Position numbers and translations under genes: made by a program
Assembly: GCA_003222935.1 (NCBI GenBank)
Contig: QHXL01000171.1
Coordinates: 1 to 5,459, forward strand
Reading direction: 5' to 3'
Length of the DNA stretch: 5,459 nt
Source of the DNA: Acidobacteriota bacterium
Lineage (GTDB): Bacteria; Acidobacteriota; Blastocatellia; Pyrinomonadales; Pyrinomonadaceae
Part shown: positions 5,357 through 5,459 of the stretch, in pieces
Layout of the letters: every line of letters begins with the position of its first letter
How positions within the stretch are numbered: the stretch's first letter is position 1
The notes under the pieces: generated by a model
The model's database searches: none
What the model was told of the DNA's origin: nothing
Seen by the model: the letters and a program-made list of their open reading frames with translations, nothing else

Positions 5357-5446
5357 TGCTGGGAGCGCACGCGTCCCCGCGTGCAGCGTTCGCCACCAGG
5401 TAATTGGAATATTGGGCGGCACGCGGGGACGCGTGCGCTCCCAGCA
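5357..5446. repeat. Perfect 28-bp inverted repeat with a 34-nt spacer
   Basis: The left arm 5357-5384 (TGCTGGGAGCGCACGCGTCC and 8 more bases) is the exact reverse complement of 5419-5446. The spacer 5385-5418 is comparatively AT-rich. It lies upstream of the blaI promoter, outside any gene, and shares no sequence with the 1393-1633 element. Each arm contains a smaller dyad, GCACGCG...CGCGTGC (5367-5384). It could terminate a gene beyond the right edge or be an interspersed repeat; no T-run is seen. Confidence 0.9.
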
Positions 5447-5459
5447 ACAGCAACTCCTT

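Noticed and set aside
5241..5453. 70-codon minus-strand frame across the right inverted repeat
   Set aside because: It is made of repeat arm plus shifted blaI sequence and carries no domain.

Overview
The window looks like an ordinary chromosomal stretch of a soil-type bacterium of moderate GC, most plausibly an Acidobacteriota (Blastocatellia/Pyrinomonadales-like) or a related lineage. That guess rests on three things: the style of the BlaI-M56 pair, the ABC-2 exporter, and the intergenic hairpin repeats whose arms read as spurious peptides such as 'FPRVAAKARQPWALGRNRFAV'. No rRNA or marker gene is present, so the assignment is an inference.

Layout. (1) Positions 1-1337, minus strand: an ABC exporter operon. 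The ATPase gene (639-1337) is followed by an ABC-2 type permease gene that overlaps it by 14 nt, starts at a TTG behind a strong GGAGG site, and runs off the left edge. (2) Positions 1338-1929: a 592-nt divergent intergenic region dominated by a 241-bp inverted-repeat element (1393-1633) built of nested hairpins. It also holds an operator-like palindrome (1902-1917) just before the next gene. (3) Positions 1930-3762, plus strand: a two-gene membrane transport operon, a divergent TMEM165/GDT1 (UPF0016) family protein followed 6 nt later by an MFS permease. (4) Positions 3763-3838: a short convergent gap holding a 21-bp copy of the hairpin repeat seen in the large element. (5) Positions 3839-5287, minus strand: a blaI-blaR1-like pair. 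A BlaI/MecI/CopY winged-helix repressor is followed 3 nt later by a short M56 metallopeptidase that has no penicillin-sensor domain. A near-consensus promoter lies directly in front of the repressor. (6) Positions 5300-5459: upstream DNA with a perfect 28-bp inverted repeat of a different family.

Functionally there are three separate units: export by an ABC-2 pump of unknown substrate; cation (Mn/Ca-like) and solute transport by the GDT1-MFS pair; and a signal-responsive protease/repressor switch whose targets are not visible here. I found no clear new defence or metabolic system. The most unusual content is the repeat architecture: a nested, multi-hairpin inverted repeat with modules sharing one design, a solitary module elsewhere in the window, and an unrelated long inverted repeat at the right edge. 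The GDT1 protein also carries altered signature motifs.
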